From: a virus
Length of the DNA stretch: 64,000 bases
Strand: one strand, 5' to 3'
Virus record (IMG/VR): IMGVR_UViG_3300028394_002328
Location: 248,001-312,000 of that record
In this document: piece after piece, positions 16,501-23,061 of the stretch
Position numbering within the stretch: position 1 is the first letter of the stretch
Layout: every line of letters begins with the position of its first letter
Translations under genes and position numbers: made by a program
The notes under the pieces: model-generated
Seen by the model: the letters and a program-made list of their open reading frames with translations, nothing else
Database searches by the model: none
Told to the model about the DNA's origin: nothing

Positions 16501-17406
16501 ATCACTATTACTAGTAACGGTAACATCTCGTTGTCGGCAGTAGGATCTCCTGATGAAGTTATAATTACTGCAACCGGCGTAAATGTAGCAGGTACATTAA
16601 ATGCTAATGGTAATGCTAACGTTGGCAACTTAGGTACAGCACAAGTTCTTGCTACTGCCAATATCACCGCGCCTCAACTAATCTCAAATATTGCAACTAG
16701 CACTGCTCCGTTGGTAGTAACAAGTACAACTCGTGTTGCAAACTTGAATGTTGATTATGCTAATGTTGCTGATTTTATCACTGTAGCTGCCGGTACAGGA
16801 AATAACTTCCTTATCTTTGCAAATGCGGCAACAGGAAACATATCGGAACTAACAAGCACAGGCCTCACTGCTAACCTTTCAGCTAACTCTATTACAGCAA
16901 CTACATTTATCGGTGCATTAGCAAATGGTAATAGTAATGTCAATATTGCAACAGCAAATGGCAATGTTACTATAGCAGCAGTTGGCAATACAACTATGAC
17001 AGTCACTGGTACTGGTGCTAACATCACTGGCACATTGAATGTTACCGGTAATATCACAGGTAATACAGCCGGCTTTGCTATCGGTTACTTGAATATTCCA
17101 CAAGTTGCTGCAAGCAATACTACAATCGCATTAACGGATGCAGGTAAGCACTACTACTCAACATCAGCTGGTAACTTCACATTAACTGTTCCAAATAACA
17201 CAACTACATCATTCGCAACAGGTACAGCAATCAGTATTGTTGTTCAATCTGCTGGCAATGTCTTAGTCAATGCCGCAAGTGGTGTAACATTGTATATGGC
17301 AGGTAACTCAACAGCGGCAAATCGTGTTGTAAGTAATTATGGTATGGCAACACTAATGAAGGTTGCAACTGATACTTGGATGATTAACGGTACTGGGGTA
17401 GCATAA
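13546..17406 (+). CDS. Very large tail fibre / tailspike-like protein (1286 aa)
   Basis: The start follows the SD CCGGAG and a CTAAATA motif 23 bp upstream. Residues 1-60 form a head domain. Residues 100-640 and 960-1200 are repeat-rich shafts, with WNFGxDGNLxLP about every 80-100 residues and ANGNSNVNI.AxNGNVxI.AVGNTTM in two places. Residues about 690-950 look like a right-handed parallel beta-helix, beginning IHVSPSALNDTGNGTIGTPVKTI, a pattern of tailspike pectate-lyase-like domains that bind or cut polysaccharide. The last 90 residues form a cap-like domain. It is probably the main receptor-binding fibre; enzymatic activity is not established. Confidence 0.82.
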   Translation: MTIKRTPSVIGPTDPDVARKLQANLKQAAVIANGRPTVSQSELILPSTTIRTSPTSITLNTSANNQPSDTVTVYPSSGNVYVSSIDQTIQQNIVNQTGVYSIIAGNGVSITSTGVSGTGNVTINSLTSGNTGNITFSGTTMTGPAGSSDSYSIYIQPSADFTNALQIYPTADNDIHLFEASGNAITLGNYGDSQISVWGPNSPNANITLQSNGNTWNFGEDGTLTLPANAFSVNYANGTQVPLGTPAGSSGAAQFNWQGNFSNQGGTPGDTYSTLQFDSNGMPTLNGTNAYQQRVDNSPYMQILAPRVESTDFGIVAGPGLTVVGYDDTYNTPRSAYLSVQDQSNATQQWDFGIFGNGDNNFVVSDRTNSNQWAFGTDGNLTVPAGILGAGNLKLSPDSTNANAYLDIYLTGGPDIHIAGNGESIILGTDAYANVMVNVNGNVYIQAGNAGGTKTWNFDTSGNLALPNGGIIYETNIPGGVLTGNTIVLKPQGGINSDQQLLVYPTAIGSDFNHLHLTSGNLYNTELFLGSDDLYVKLANTGNVIINSNDGTGNSGQWNFDYTGNLTLPANAFAINYANGSQVALSSIANGNSNVNIPAANGNVNISAVGNTTMVVTGTGANITGNLTVSGNILSNYTFSQSGNTSAYATKRILQYVPGTGAVTYSNDIDASSIYITGYAIEIHVSPSALNDTGNGTIGTPVKTIARAKALLAEAFETSSAGQRKTIVLHPGDYVENVTIDTQYTVLTTHELVGKNTTLSGTLTVTTGCTIDGLKMNNLVISATSATGSVDLIGCTVTGAVTKTSSAYTNFRGCDLSSATLNITGTGTTVLVGGNYFTLTVNNAAAGVLAKAVVSMGPVTLTAGTLQLSDTLVYAAANTANAITQSAGSVLTLNNTQTLIPDLTNVARNSFGGFYSIINAIYDKVNSTFGGTSLNSIVYSQYINSDTLTTTGNANVGNLGTTTAIITTGNITTINSGLLQNGNSNITITSNGNISLSAVGSPDEVIITATGVNVAGTLNANGNANVGNLGTAQVLATANITAPQLISNIATSTAPLVVTSTTRVANLNVDYANVADFITVAAGTGNNFLIFANAATGNISELTSTGLTANLSANSITATTFIGALANGNSNVNIATANGNVTIAAVGNTTMTVTGTGANITGTLNVTGNITGNTAGFAIGYLNIPQVAASNTTIALTDAGKHYYSTSAGNFTLTVPNNTTTSFATGTAISIVVQSAGNVLVNAASGVTLYMAGNSTAANRVVSNYGMATLMKVATDTWMINGTGVA

Positions 17407-18104
17407 TGAGTGGAATTATGCAAGCCACTATCGGTAGTTGGAAGTCTCTTTCTACTCCGCCGGTATTAGTCTATGATTTAGATGCGGCAGACTATTCGGC
17501 TGTTCCTGTAAATGGTTCTACGGTGGCTGGCACAGGTGCATATACTATTACTGTTGCTAATGCCGGTTCAAGTATTTCTTGGCAAGCCGACAGCGGTGGA
17601 TTATTTAGAAAAAGCACCTCGCTAGGAACAGATTTCATGTACGGCGGACCCAACTGGGTCACAGGACAAAGTTACTCAGTATTCATGGTTTACAGACGCA
17701 TAGCCACATCATCCGGACGACTGCTGAACACACAAAGTGAAGCCAGTAAAGACTGGTTGTTAGGGTTGTACAACGGTAATCCCAACGCATTCTATCCCAA
17801 TTTCTCAGTGAACTTGCCTTCATCAGGTGCTGATCTAGTATGGCGTTTCAATTGGGCTACATGGAATACCACAACAAGTTTGGGACAACTATACACTGCA
17901 ACAAGTACTCAACCAACTGGTACATCATTCACCGGAACAAATGCCGGTGGTGGCGGTTTTAATCAATTACGAATGTTCAGCAGATCTGCAGGTTCGGAAG
18001 TGCAATCTGCTGATATAGGATTAGTCAAAGCGTACAACGGAGTGTTGACTTTAGCTGATATACAATCTCAATACGCTACATACAAATCAAGATTTGGGTA
18101 CTAA
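17406..18104 (+). CDS. Concanavalin/LamG-like lectin domain protein
   Basis: 232 residues starting in a TAATG overlap with the giant fibre gene. PPVLVYDLDAADYSA near the N-terminus, FMVYRRI in the middle and the final IGLVKAYNGVLTLADIQSQYATYKSRFG have the strand order of the LamG/concanavalin A-like lectin fold, and the last motif is typical. It probably binds sugar on the host surface as a fibre tip or separate adhesin. Tight coupling to the fibre gene supports assembly together. Confidence 0.78.
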   Translation: MSGIMQATIGSWKSLSTPPVLVYDLDAADYSAVPVNGSTVAGTGAYTITVANAGSSISWQADSGGLFRKSTSLGTDFMYGGPNWVTGQSYSVFMVYRRIATSSGRLLNTQSEASKDWLLGLYNGNPNAFYPNFSVNLPSSGADLVWRFNWATWNTTTSLGQLYTATSTQPTGTSFTGTNAGGGGFNQLRMFSRSAGSEVQSADIGLVKAYNGVLTLADIQSQYATYKSRFGY

Positions 18105-18105
18105 T

Positions 18106-18957
18106 ATGATTAAACAAGATCCTCGCACAATCATAGACAGCAACACAGACCATACCTTTAGTAAACCAATTCATAGTGTTTCTTCTATTAAATTAGGTCC
18201 TAGGACACTTGCTGGTAAATACAACCTGCAATGGGCTCGTGATACGATTGATACAAGAGACTATGTTTACAATGCGTCCAATGTAAGAGTTTCATCTACG
18301 GTAGATTTAAGGCGGTATTGTAGCCCAATAGAAGATCAGGGCAATTTAGGCAGTTGTACAGGAAATGCTGTAGCAGGTGCGATTGAATTTCTTAACAAGA
18401 AAAATAATAACATGCTTGATGTAAGCAGGTTGTTTATTTACTACTATGTACGATTGATAGAAGGAACTGTTAATTATGATAGTGGTGCTTACATAAGAGA
18501 TGCCATCAAAGCATGTTATAAATATGGTGCATCACTAGAAAGATTATGGCCATACAACATAATTAAGTTTAGGACAAAGCCATCGACTGCCGCAATCAAC
18601 GATGGGCTAAGAAGAAAAATATCTAGATACGAACGCATTACCGATCAGTACACTGGATCAATTAATGCACTATCTAATCAATATCCTATAATAATGGGAT
18701 TTGATGTATACAGCAGTTTTATCAGTACAGGTAGAACAGGAGTTATGCCTTACCCTAATACACGAACTGAAAGGTTGTTAGGTGGTCATGCTGTACTGTT
18801 AGTAGGGTATGATATGAATAGAGAGGCATTTATCGCTAGAAACAGTTGGGGCACTTCTTGGGGATTGAAGGGTTATTTTTATATGCCATTCCAAGTGGTT
18901 CAGGACACTACCATGAGCGATGACTTTTGGATAATAAAAACGGTTAACAACCCATAA
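18106..18957 (+). CDS. Papain-family (C1) cysteine peptidase
   Basis: 283 residues with the C1 catalytic set: Gln78 and Cys84 in EDQGNLGSCTGNA, His228 in LGGHAVLLVGYD and Asn246 in RNSWGTSWG. Cys-Thr replaces the usual Cys-Trp. There is no signal peptide, and about 65 residues precede the domain and may act as a short pro-region or virion anchor. The start is one base after the preceding stop; an ATG four codons upstream overlaps it. Its position after the fibre genes and before a terminator suggests a virion-associated or fibre-maturation peptidase. Confidence 0.88.
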   Translation: MIKQDPRTIIDSNTDHTFSKPIHSVSSIKLGPRTLAGKYNLQWARDTIDTRDYVYNASNVRVSSTVDLRRYCSPIEDQGNLGSCTGNAVAGAIEFLNKKNNNMLDVSRLFIYYYVRLIEGTVNYDSGAYIRDAIKACYKYGASLERLWPYNIIKFRTKPSTAAINDGLRRKISRYERITDQYTGSINALSNQYPIIMGFDVYSSFISTGRTGVMPYPNTRTERLLGGHAVLLVGYDMNREAFIARNSWGTSWGLKGYFYMPFQVVQDTTMSDDFWIIKTVNNP

Positions 18958-18983
18958 AAAAAGCCCCTTATGGGGCTTTTTGT
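18956..18983 (+). terminator. Rho-independent terminator
   Basis: AAAAAGCCCC TTAT GGGGCTTTTTG directly after the peptidase stop. It lies between convergent gene blocks and can serve both strands. Confidence 0.9.
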
Positions 18984-18995
18984 TTTGTGAACAAG

Positions 18996-19379
18996 TTATG
19001 CGTCGGGTGAATTTACCTCCTCCAAAATTTGTTCAGGGGTTACGGTTGCTTTTTTAGCACGGGCTTTGATTGCTGCCAAACTAGGTTTAGCCTTTTCAGC
19101 CTTAACCTTTACTTCACCTTTCTTAGATTCCTTGCTCTTATCAGCAAGACAATCGGCGATAGTAGCCTGATCACTAGGGCTTTGAAACTCGGCATGCTGA
19201 GCCAAATAGTTCAGTGCCTCAATTTTAGTCATCTCACTGGGCAATTCAACGAAGTCACACCGACTTGCTCCGCCCTTAGTGAATTGTTTGATGCGACGAA
19301 CCATGTCATCCGTGAAACGGACCTTGATTGAATCGCCATGAACAGTAATACCCGCAACCTTAAAAGTCTGATTAGACAT
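18996..19379 (-). CDS. Conserved phage protein of unknown function (127 aa)
   Basis: N-terminal domain (1-85) with strand-helix pattern and CDFVELPSEMTKIEALNYLA, then a Lys/Ala-rich helix-forming tail. The start has a clear AAAGGAATC SD. It is the last gene of the minus-strand early block that begins near 22.3 kb. Unknown function. Confidence 0.8.
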   Translation of the reverse strand: MSNQTFKVAGITVHGDSIKVRFTDDMVRRIKQFTKGGASRCDFVELPSEMTKIEALNYLAQHAEFQSPSDQATIADCLADKSKESKKGEVKVKAEKAKPSLAAIKARAKKATVTPEQILEEVNSPDA

Positions 19380-19412
19380 TGTGATTCCTTTAAATAAAGT
19401 AGGATTTAAAAA

Positions 19413-19559
19413 TTAACACGGAGCAGCAGATTCGGAAATCAACTGATTACCATACATTGCCCGCAACATTTGATATGCGTTATAAGGATTATCTGCTTGA
19501 ACGGTAACACGCATAAAACCACCGACAACAGTACGAACAAAAGCCCAGTAAGTATACAT
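19413..19559 (-). CDS. Small phage protein of unknown function (48 aa)
   Basis: I chose the ATG at 19559 because TGGAG lies upstream at the right distance and the promoter at 19648-19676 would place the transcript start at about 19640. The residues GGFMRVTVQADNPYNAYQMLRAMYG fit a strand followed by a helix, a pattern shared with several tiny phage proteins. Unknown function. Confidence 0.65.
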   Translation of the reverse strand: MYTYWAFVRTVVGGFMRVTVQADNPYNAYQMLRAMYGNQLISESAAPC

Positions 19560-19647
19560 ATCAGTTACTCCAAAGTAGAAAAACAAACAAAAAAACACTA
19601 GTCAAAATTAATGTTTCGATTGGGTAAAACATCAACATCAGAAGTCT

Positions 19648-19676
19648 AGTATACACCCAATCCGATATTTTGTCAA
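19648..19676 (-). promoter_or_regulatory. Sigma-70 promoter
   Basis: On the minus strand TTGACA (19676-19671) and TATACT (19653-19648), 17-bp spacer starting AAATATC. Confidence 0.85.
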
Positions 19677-19682
19677 GCATAA

Positions 19683-19835
19683 TCATTCCTCGTACCTGTT
19701 GTACTTTGGCTTACGCTTGTAGGAATCCTTACGCTTCACAGCCTTGGGCTTGAAGGGGGAATCCTCAGAGAAGAGGACAAAGTGTGCCCGAGTTTTGGCT
19801 CGGGGAACTTTGAACGAGATAGTTTCTTTACGCAT
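19683..19835 (-). CDS. Small basic phage protein (50 aa)
   Basis: The start at 19835 (MRKETISFKVPRAK) is downstream of the promoter at 19870-19898; a longer in-frame ATG at 19898 lies within that promoter. Very basic, with a Lys/Arg-rich C-terminus (KRKDSYKRKPKYNRYEE), so nucleic-acid or ribosome binding is possible. No clear SD. Confidence 0.6.
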   Translation of the reverse strand: MRKETISFKVPRAKTRAHFVLFSEDSPFKPKAVKRKDSYKRKPKYNRYEE

Positions 19836-19869
19836 GATCTGTGTTGCTAGTTGCTGACTCAATATAATA

Positions 19870-19898
19870 ATTATATCACCACGGGTATTTATTGTCAA
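19870..19898 (-). promoter_or_regulatory. Sigma-70 promoter
   Basis: TTGACA (19898-19893) and TATAAT (19875-19870), 17-bp spacer starting ATAAATA. The -35 box contains the stop codon of the upstream gene. Confidence 0.85.
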
Positions 19899-20200
19899 CT
19901 TTTGGGAACGGAGAAAGTGACTTTTTTCACGGATTTGATGGTAAAACTACGCCACGCTTGGGCTTCCAAATCATAGACGGCTAGGGTGTTTTCTGACTTT
20001 TTCCGTTCAGTTTTGCCCTCAGTCACAGGAGAAGGGGGAAGAATCTCAGGATCAAGAGTACATTTCATCACCCGTTCGGATCCGTCTTTTTTGGTAAAGG
20101 TTACGGTTACTTCATTGGAGTGCAATGCTCCCTTTAGCCAAGTGGTAAAGGTTGTCCAATCATTTTCAGCCCAATCTTCAGTTGGATTATACGGATTCAA
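19895..20200 (-). CDS. DUF2693-like SH3-barrel phage protein
   Basis: 101 residues. The segment VTVTFTKKDGSERVMKCTLDPE is the hallmark of a small SH3-fold phage family (DUF2693-like, function unknown), and the C-terminal strand pair (VYDLEAQAWRSFTIKSV) also fits. The N-terminal 40 residues are acidic and aromatic. It overlaps the next upstream gene by 14 bp. Confidence 0.8.
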   Translation of the reverse strand: MNPYNPTEDWAENDWTTFTTWLKGALHSNEVTVTFTKKDGSERVMKCTLDPEILPPSPVTEGKTERKKSENTLAVYDLEAQAWRSFTIKSVKKVTFSVPKS

Positions 20201-20504
20201 GGTGTTCCTCTTTCATAGTAAAAAATTGTCCAATTTTATGTTCTTCGGACCAACTCCTAGCATAGTCATTATCCTGATTGCATAATACTAATGCTTCTTC
20301 TTTGGTAATGACTCGGCTACTAACAATGTTCTCGCCAATATGGTGTTGGCTGAATTCTTTTGCCGCTTCCATAGATACAGTATCTAATGCCCATTCTTTT
20401 TTGTCATGTCCATAGTTATCGATTCCAACAGGAACTTCAACTAAGTACCGCATACGGAACATTGATACACATTCAACTAATACTAACTGCGTTTCTTCTG
20501 ACAT
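20187..20504 (-). CDS. Phage protein of unknown function (105 aa)
   Basis: Soluble protein with MFRMRYLVEVPVGIDNYG near the start and a helical, charged C-terminus, of a kind common in the early regions of large phages. The SD AAGGAATAAT lies just before the ATG. Confidence 0.75.
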   Translation of the reverse strand: MSEETQLVLVECVSMFRMRYLVEVPVGIDNYGHDKKEWALDTVSMEAAKEFSQHHIGENIVSSRVITKEEALVLCNQDNDYARSWSEEHKIGQFFTMKEEHLESV

Positions 20505-20512
20505 ATTATTCC

Positions 20513-20800
20513 TTACAAAAATATTCTAATTAAACCAACAGAATCAATGGAGACAAGCAAGAGGTAGTTAGCGAGCATACCAAATGAGCGACGAGAATAA
20601 GCACACCAGGCATAGATAGAACAACCAGTAATCCAAGCAGGGTAAAGAGCCATAAGTGGAGGGTTTGGTACTGTTCCAGCCATCGCAATAGCGCACCCAA
20701 TACTAAGAGCCCAAGCAACCAACTCCATAATAAAGCGTATACGATCTGATCGGTAATCATCTATAATCCAGTGTACTGAATTATTTATAGCCTCGTTCAT
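20513..20800 (-). CDS. Small multi-span membrane protein
   Basis: 95 residues with three or four hydrophobic helices between residues 24 and 95 and a polar N-terminus. It starts in an ATGA overlap with the upstream gene. A second frame across the same bases is also open and hydrophobic, but this one has the coupled start. Unknown function. Confidence 0.65.
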   Translation of the reverse strand: MNEAINNSVHWIIDDYRSDRIRFIMELVAWALSIGCAIAMAGTVPNPPLMALYPAWITGCSIYAWCAYSRRSFGMLANYLLLVSIDSVGLIRIFL

Positions 20801-21294
20801 GATTCTTTGGCTATCGCCATCTCCAAAATTTGTTCAATCATTTTATTCAAAGTGATATCACGCTTATGCGCTTCCATACACAATTGTAGCATAGTATCAT
20901 CATCTAAGTCAAGAGGAACTGTCACTCGGTTATCAAAACTTAGCCCATTGAATATAGCATAAGCCTTTTCAAGCCAATCATCCGCAACTTCTAAATCACA
21001 CCAATTGGTATCATCCCAAGCATTATTAGGGTCAACTTTTTTATCGGCTGATTCAGCATAGTATGCGTCTTTATATTCAGGATTAAGCCAACGATATGGT
21101 GTTAGCTTTTCGTCCTTAGCATTGACTGATGCTTCATATACCACTTGCGTTTTTGAATCAAATAACACACTAGCATGAGCATGGTCTGATTCATAATCCA
21201 AATACCTTGCGTTAGATCCATAGCACTGCCAATGATACTCACTACCACCGGTAATGCGGTTGTCTAATGCTTCGTTTATTTCACCTAGGTGCAT
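20797..21294 (-). CDS. Phage protein of unknown function (165 aa)
   Basis: Acidic protein. Residues 15-60 (EYHWQCYGSNARYLDYES) look like a beta sheet, and the last 40 residues (VPLDLDDDTMLQLCMEAHKRDITLNKMIEQIL) look like a ribbon-helix-helix-type dimerisation or DNA-binding motif, common in small antitoxin-like and phage proteins. SD AAAGGA. Confidence 0.72.
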   Translation of the reverse strand: MHLGEINEALDNRITGGSEYHWQCYGSNARYLDYESDHAHASVLFDSKTQVVYEASVNAKDEKLTPYRWLNPEYKDAYYAESADKKVDPNNAWDDTNWCDLEVADDWLEKAYAIFNGLSFDNRVTVPLDLDDDTMLQLCMEAHKRDITLNKMIEQILEMAIAKES

Positions 21295-21296
21295 AA

Positions 21297-21431
21297 TTAA
21301 TCCTTTCCTTTATGTTCGGGTTGTTCAACTTTAGTTTCAAATTTAGGTTCAATATATTTGTCCCATACCTTCTGTCCACTGTTCCATCCAAATACTGAGA
21401 AAAATCCAAATATTAGTGCGCTCCAAATCAT
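21297..21431 (-). CDS. Tiny membrane protein (44 aa)
   Basis: ATG at 21431 gives 44 residues starting MIWSALIFGFFSVFGWNSGQ (one membrane helix), then a charged tail ending EHKGKD. It is coupled head to tail with its neighbours: it starts directly after the stop of the 28-codon gene and ends 2 bp before the next gene. Its size and composition resemble tiny membrane proteins in other large phages. Confidence 0.65.
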   Translation of the reverse strand: MIWSALIFGFFSVFGWNSGQKVWDKYIEPKFETKVEQPEHKGKD

Positions 21432-21518
21432 TTAATATCCCCAAGAAAGTATACCACCAGTACCAGCCCAATAGTAATTATCACAACCAATTAATTGGAC
21501 CGAATAAAATTCATTCAT
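21432..21518 (-). CDS. Tiny phage protein (28 aa)
   Basis: ATG at 21518 has a good SD (AAAGAGG, 5 bp spacing) and overlaps the stop of the SGNH hydrolase gene. The product (MNEFYSVQLIGCDNYYW, then AGTGGILSWGY) is aromatic and Gly-rich. Support rests on the SD and the exact packing between neighbours. Confidence 0.45.
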   Translation of the reverse strand: MNEFYSVQLIGCDNYYWAGTGGILSWGY

Positions 21519-21912
21519 GTTTTACCTCTTTAGCAATTTGTTTGTAACCTGCCCAACTAGGGTGAATTTTATCTGGTTGTAGGCGAGTGATTGGCACTAC
21601 AGTATCACCGTATAAGGCAGCTATCATTTTGACTATGCGTTGAATGTCTGGCTTGATTGCGGGCAATATCCAAAACACGCGGCCTGCTTGAACTTTTTCT
21701 CTTAAGCGTTCTAGTTCTTCTTGTGTTTTGATGCCTTTATGATCATTACTACCCAAACTGATAATCACCGTGTTGGCGGTGAGATCGTATTTTAAGTAGT
21801 CTCTATTCCATTGTGTAGTATTCCAACCGCCTTTACTCAATGACTCGCATGGCGCTACATGATGATATAGCCCTACTGCTATACTATCACCTAATACCAA
21901 ACAGTCAATCAT
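21511..21912 (-). CDS. SGNH/GDSL-family hydrolase
   Basis: 133 residues with the family blocks: GDSIAVG (block I, catalytic Ser), SLGSND (block III, Asn) and DKIHPS (block V, catalytic Asp and His). Members are esterases or lipases acting on acyl or acetyl groups of lipids or sugars. At 133 residues it is short, the minimal fold. The start at 21912 overlaps the GIY-YIG stop; an ATG four codons upstream is possible. Confidence 0.88.
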   Translation of the reverse strand: MIDCLVLGDSIAVGLYHHVAPCESLSKGGWNTTQWNRDYLKYDLTANTVIISLGSNDHKGIKTQEELERLREKVQAGRVFWILPAIKPDIQRIVKMIAALYGDTVVPITRLQPDKIHPSWAGYKQIAKEVKHE

Positions 21913-22246
21913 GCGTAGTTCCAAATGTATTCAACGCTGGATTCAACTGTTTAATCAATTCTGTTTCACGGGCATGGGCTGGGCCCTTACCACGAATCGT
22001 TTCTAAATGACCAAACACAAACGATTCAGGACCATATTCACGCAGTGCGCGGCACAGACCCCAAGTCTTGTTTTCTGCCATAGCCCGTTGTAGATGCTTC
22101 TGCATACGACGGGTAAGAGTGCGCCTGACGTTTCCGTTGTAGCACAGTGCAGTCAGACCAATGTACTGTTCTCCAGTACTAGTGTTCTGAATCATATAGA
22201 TCAGATGATTACGATCTGTTCGGCGCTTGCGTGTTGTTGTCATCAT
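21905..22246 (-). CDS. GIY-YIG nuclease-like protein
   Basis: About 113 residues, with LIYMIQNTSTGEQYIGLT as the GIY-YIG core (Leu replaces Gly of GIY), followed by RRTLTRRMQKHLQRA and the family's late Glu (ARETELI). This small nuclease domain occurs in homing endonucleases. The ATG at 22246 lies only 6 bp from the -10 box of a perfect sigma-70 promoter, so the message would be leaderless or nearly so, unless a further downstream start is used, which would remove the GIY motif. Confidence 0.75.
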   Translation of the reverse strand: MMTTTRKRRTDRNHLIYMIQNTSTGEQYIGLTALCYNGNVRRTLTRRMQKHLQRAMAENKTWGLCRALREYGPESFVFGHLETIRGKGPAHARETELIKQLNPALNTFGTTHD

Positions 22247-22252
22247 GTATAT

Positions 22253-22281
22253 ATTATAGCAAACCGCCCATTTATTGTCAA
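22253..22281 (-). promoter_or_regulatory. Sigma-70 promoter, nearly leaderless
   Basis: TTGACA (22281-22276) and TATAAT (22258-22253), 17-bp spacer starting ATAAATG. The downstream ATG at 22246 would coincide with the expected start of transcription. Confidence 0.85.
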
Positions 22282-22309
22282 GTGTTGTTTTATACAACAC
22301 TTTCCCACT

Positions 22310-22510
22310 CTATTTGACTTTTTTCAGGTACTCTCTGCCTATTAGGCCTTGTTCAATTTCTTGCAATGCGGTAATAGCAGTTAGATTAGTTGTTTCAACT
22401 TTAGGTTTATAACCACGCTTTAATTCTCTTTGTCTTACAGCCGCAATTAAAATTAAATCATAACAATTACCAATTGCTTTAATAGCTTTTTCAGAACTAA
22501 TTCTAGGCAT
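22310..22510 (-). CDS. rpoZ: RNA polymerase omega subunit homologue
   Basis: 66 residues starting at an ATG with SD AAAGGAAATT. MPRISSEKAIKAIGNCYDLILIAAVRQRELKRG aligns with the conserved N-terminal half of bacterial omega (IGNRFDLVLVAARRARQ), and TAITALQEIEQGLI matches the second conserved block (TVIALREIEEGLI). The variable C-terminal tail of host omega is missing, so it is a minimal version. Omega binds the beta' subunit and helps assembly; in some bacteria it also affects sigma choice and ppGpp response. A phage version could replace host omega in RNA polymerase (inference). Confidence 0.9.
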   Translation of the reverse strand: MPRISSEKAIKAIGNCYDLILIAAVRQRELKRGYKPKVETTNLTAITALQEIEQGLIGREYLKKVK

Positions 22511-22526
22511 ATAATTTCCTTTTGCT

Positions 22527-22979
22527 TTATTTATTAAAAACTTTTTGTATTTTAATACCACATTTATTTAAAAAATATACCCCATCTTCAGATCGGTAAT
22601 CTTCTCCGTAATAGACTTCAGATATACCTGCTTGATATATTCCTTTCGCACATTCTAAACACGGAGCATGAGTTACAAATAAAGATGCTTTATTACCTGA
22701 TCCATTAGTTTTTGCTAATTTCATTAATGCATTCATTTCAGCATGTAATACTTCAGGTCTAGTTTTTAGTGTACAAGTATTATCTAATTCTTCACAAGGT
22801 GAAACAGGTATTTCATCTTCGCAATTGTTATCCCAGCCAGCAGGCGTACCGTTATAACCATAACTGATAACACAATCATCTTTTACGATAACTGCACCAA
22901 CTTGTAGCCTACGGGCATAACTTAATTGGGCAACTCGGGTAGCCCAATCCATATATAGATTAATAAATTTTTGTTTCAT
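22527..22979 (-). CDS. Deoxycytidylate (dCMP) deaminase
   Basis: 150 residues of the cytidine/deoxycytidylate deaminase family, converting dCMP to dUMP for dTMP synthesis. The zinc and catalytic motifs are His79-Ala-Glu81 in LHAEMNAL and Pro-Cys107-x-x-Cys110 in APCLEC. The upstream section GYNGTPAGWDN is typical of dCMP deaminases and holds extra Cys residues. It ends 16 bp before the omega gene start and starts 8 bp downstream of tRNA-Gly. Confidence 0.93.
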   Translation of the reverse strand: MKQKFINLYMDWATRVAQLSYARRLQVGAVIVKDDCVISYGYNGTPAGWDNNCEDEIPVSPCEELDNTCTLKTRPEVLHAEMNALMKLAKTNGSGNKASLFVTHAPCLECAKGIYQAGISEVYYGEDYRSEDGVYFLNKCGIKIQKVFNK

Positions 22980-22987
22980 TTGATGTT

Positions 22988-23061
22988 TGGAGCGGGTAGC
23001 GAGAATCGAACTCGCAAATAATCCTTGGCAAGGATTCAGGTTACCTTTACATCATACCCGC
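22988..23061 (-). tRNA. tRNA-Gly (GCC)
   Basis: Acceptor GCGGGTA pairs with TACCCGC; anticodon loop TTGCCAA; T-loop TTCGATT; discriminator T; CCA encoded at 22990-22988. Its 5' ten bases overlap the end of the radical SAM gene, whose stop TGA lies in the tRNA. Confidence 0.92.

Noticed and set aside
11159-17103. Minus-strand open frames under the fibre genes
   Set aside because: Pro/Val/Leu-rich shadows of Gly/Asn/Thr-rich fibre coding sequence without start signals.
20530-20760. Alternative hydrophobic gene in another frame at 20530-20760
   Set aside because: The frame at 20513-20800 has the ATGA-coupled start and a better-defined end; the other is its shadow.
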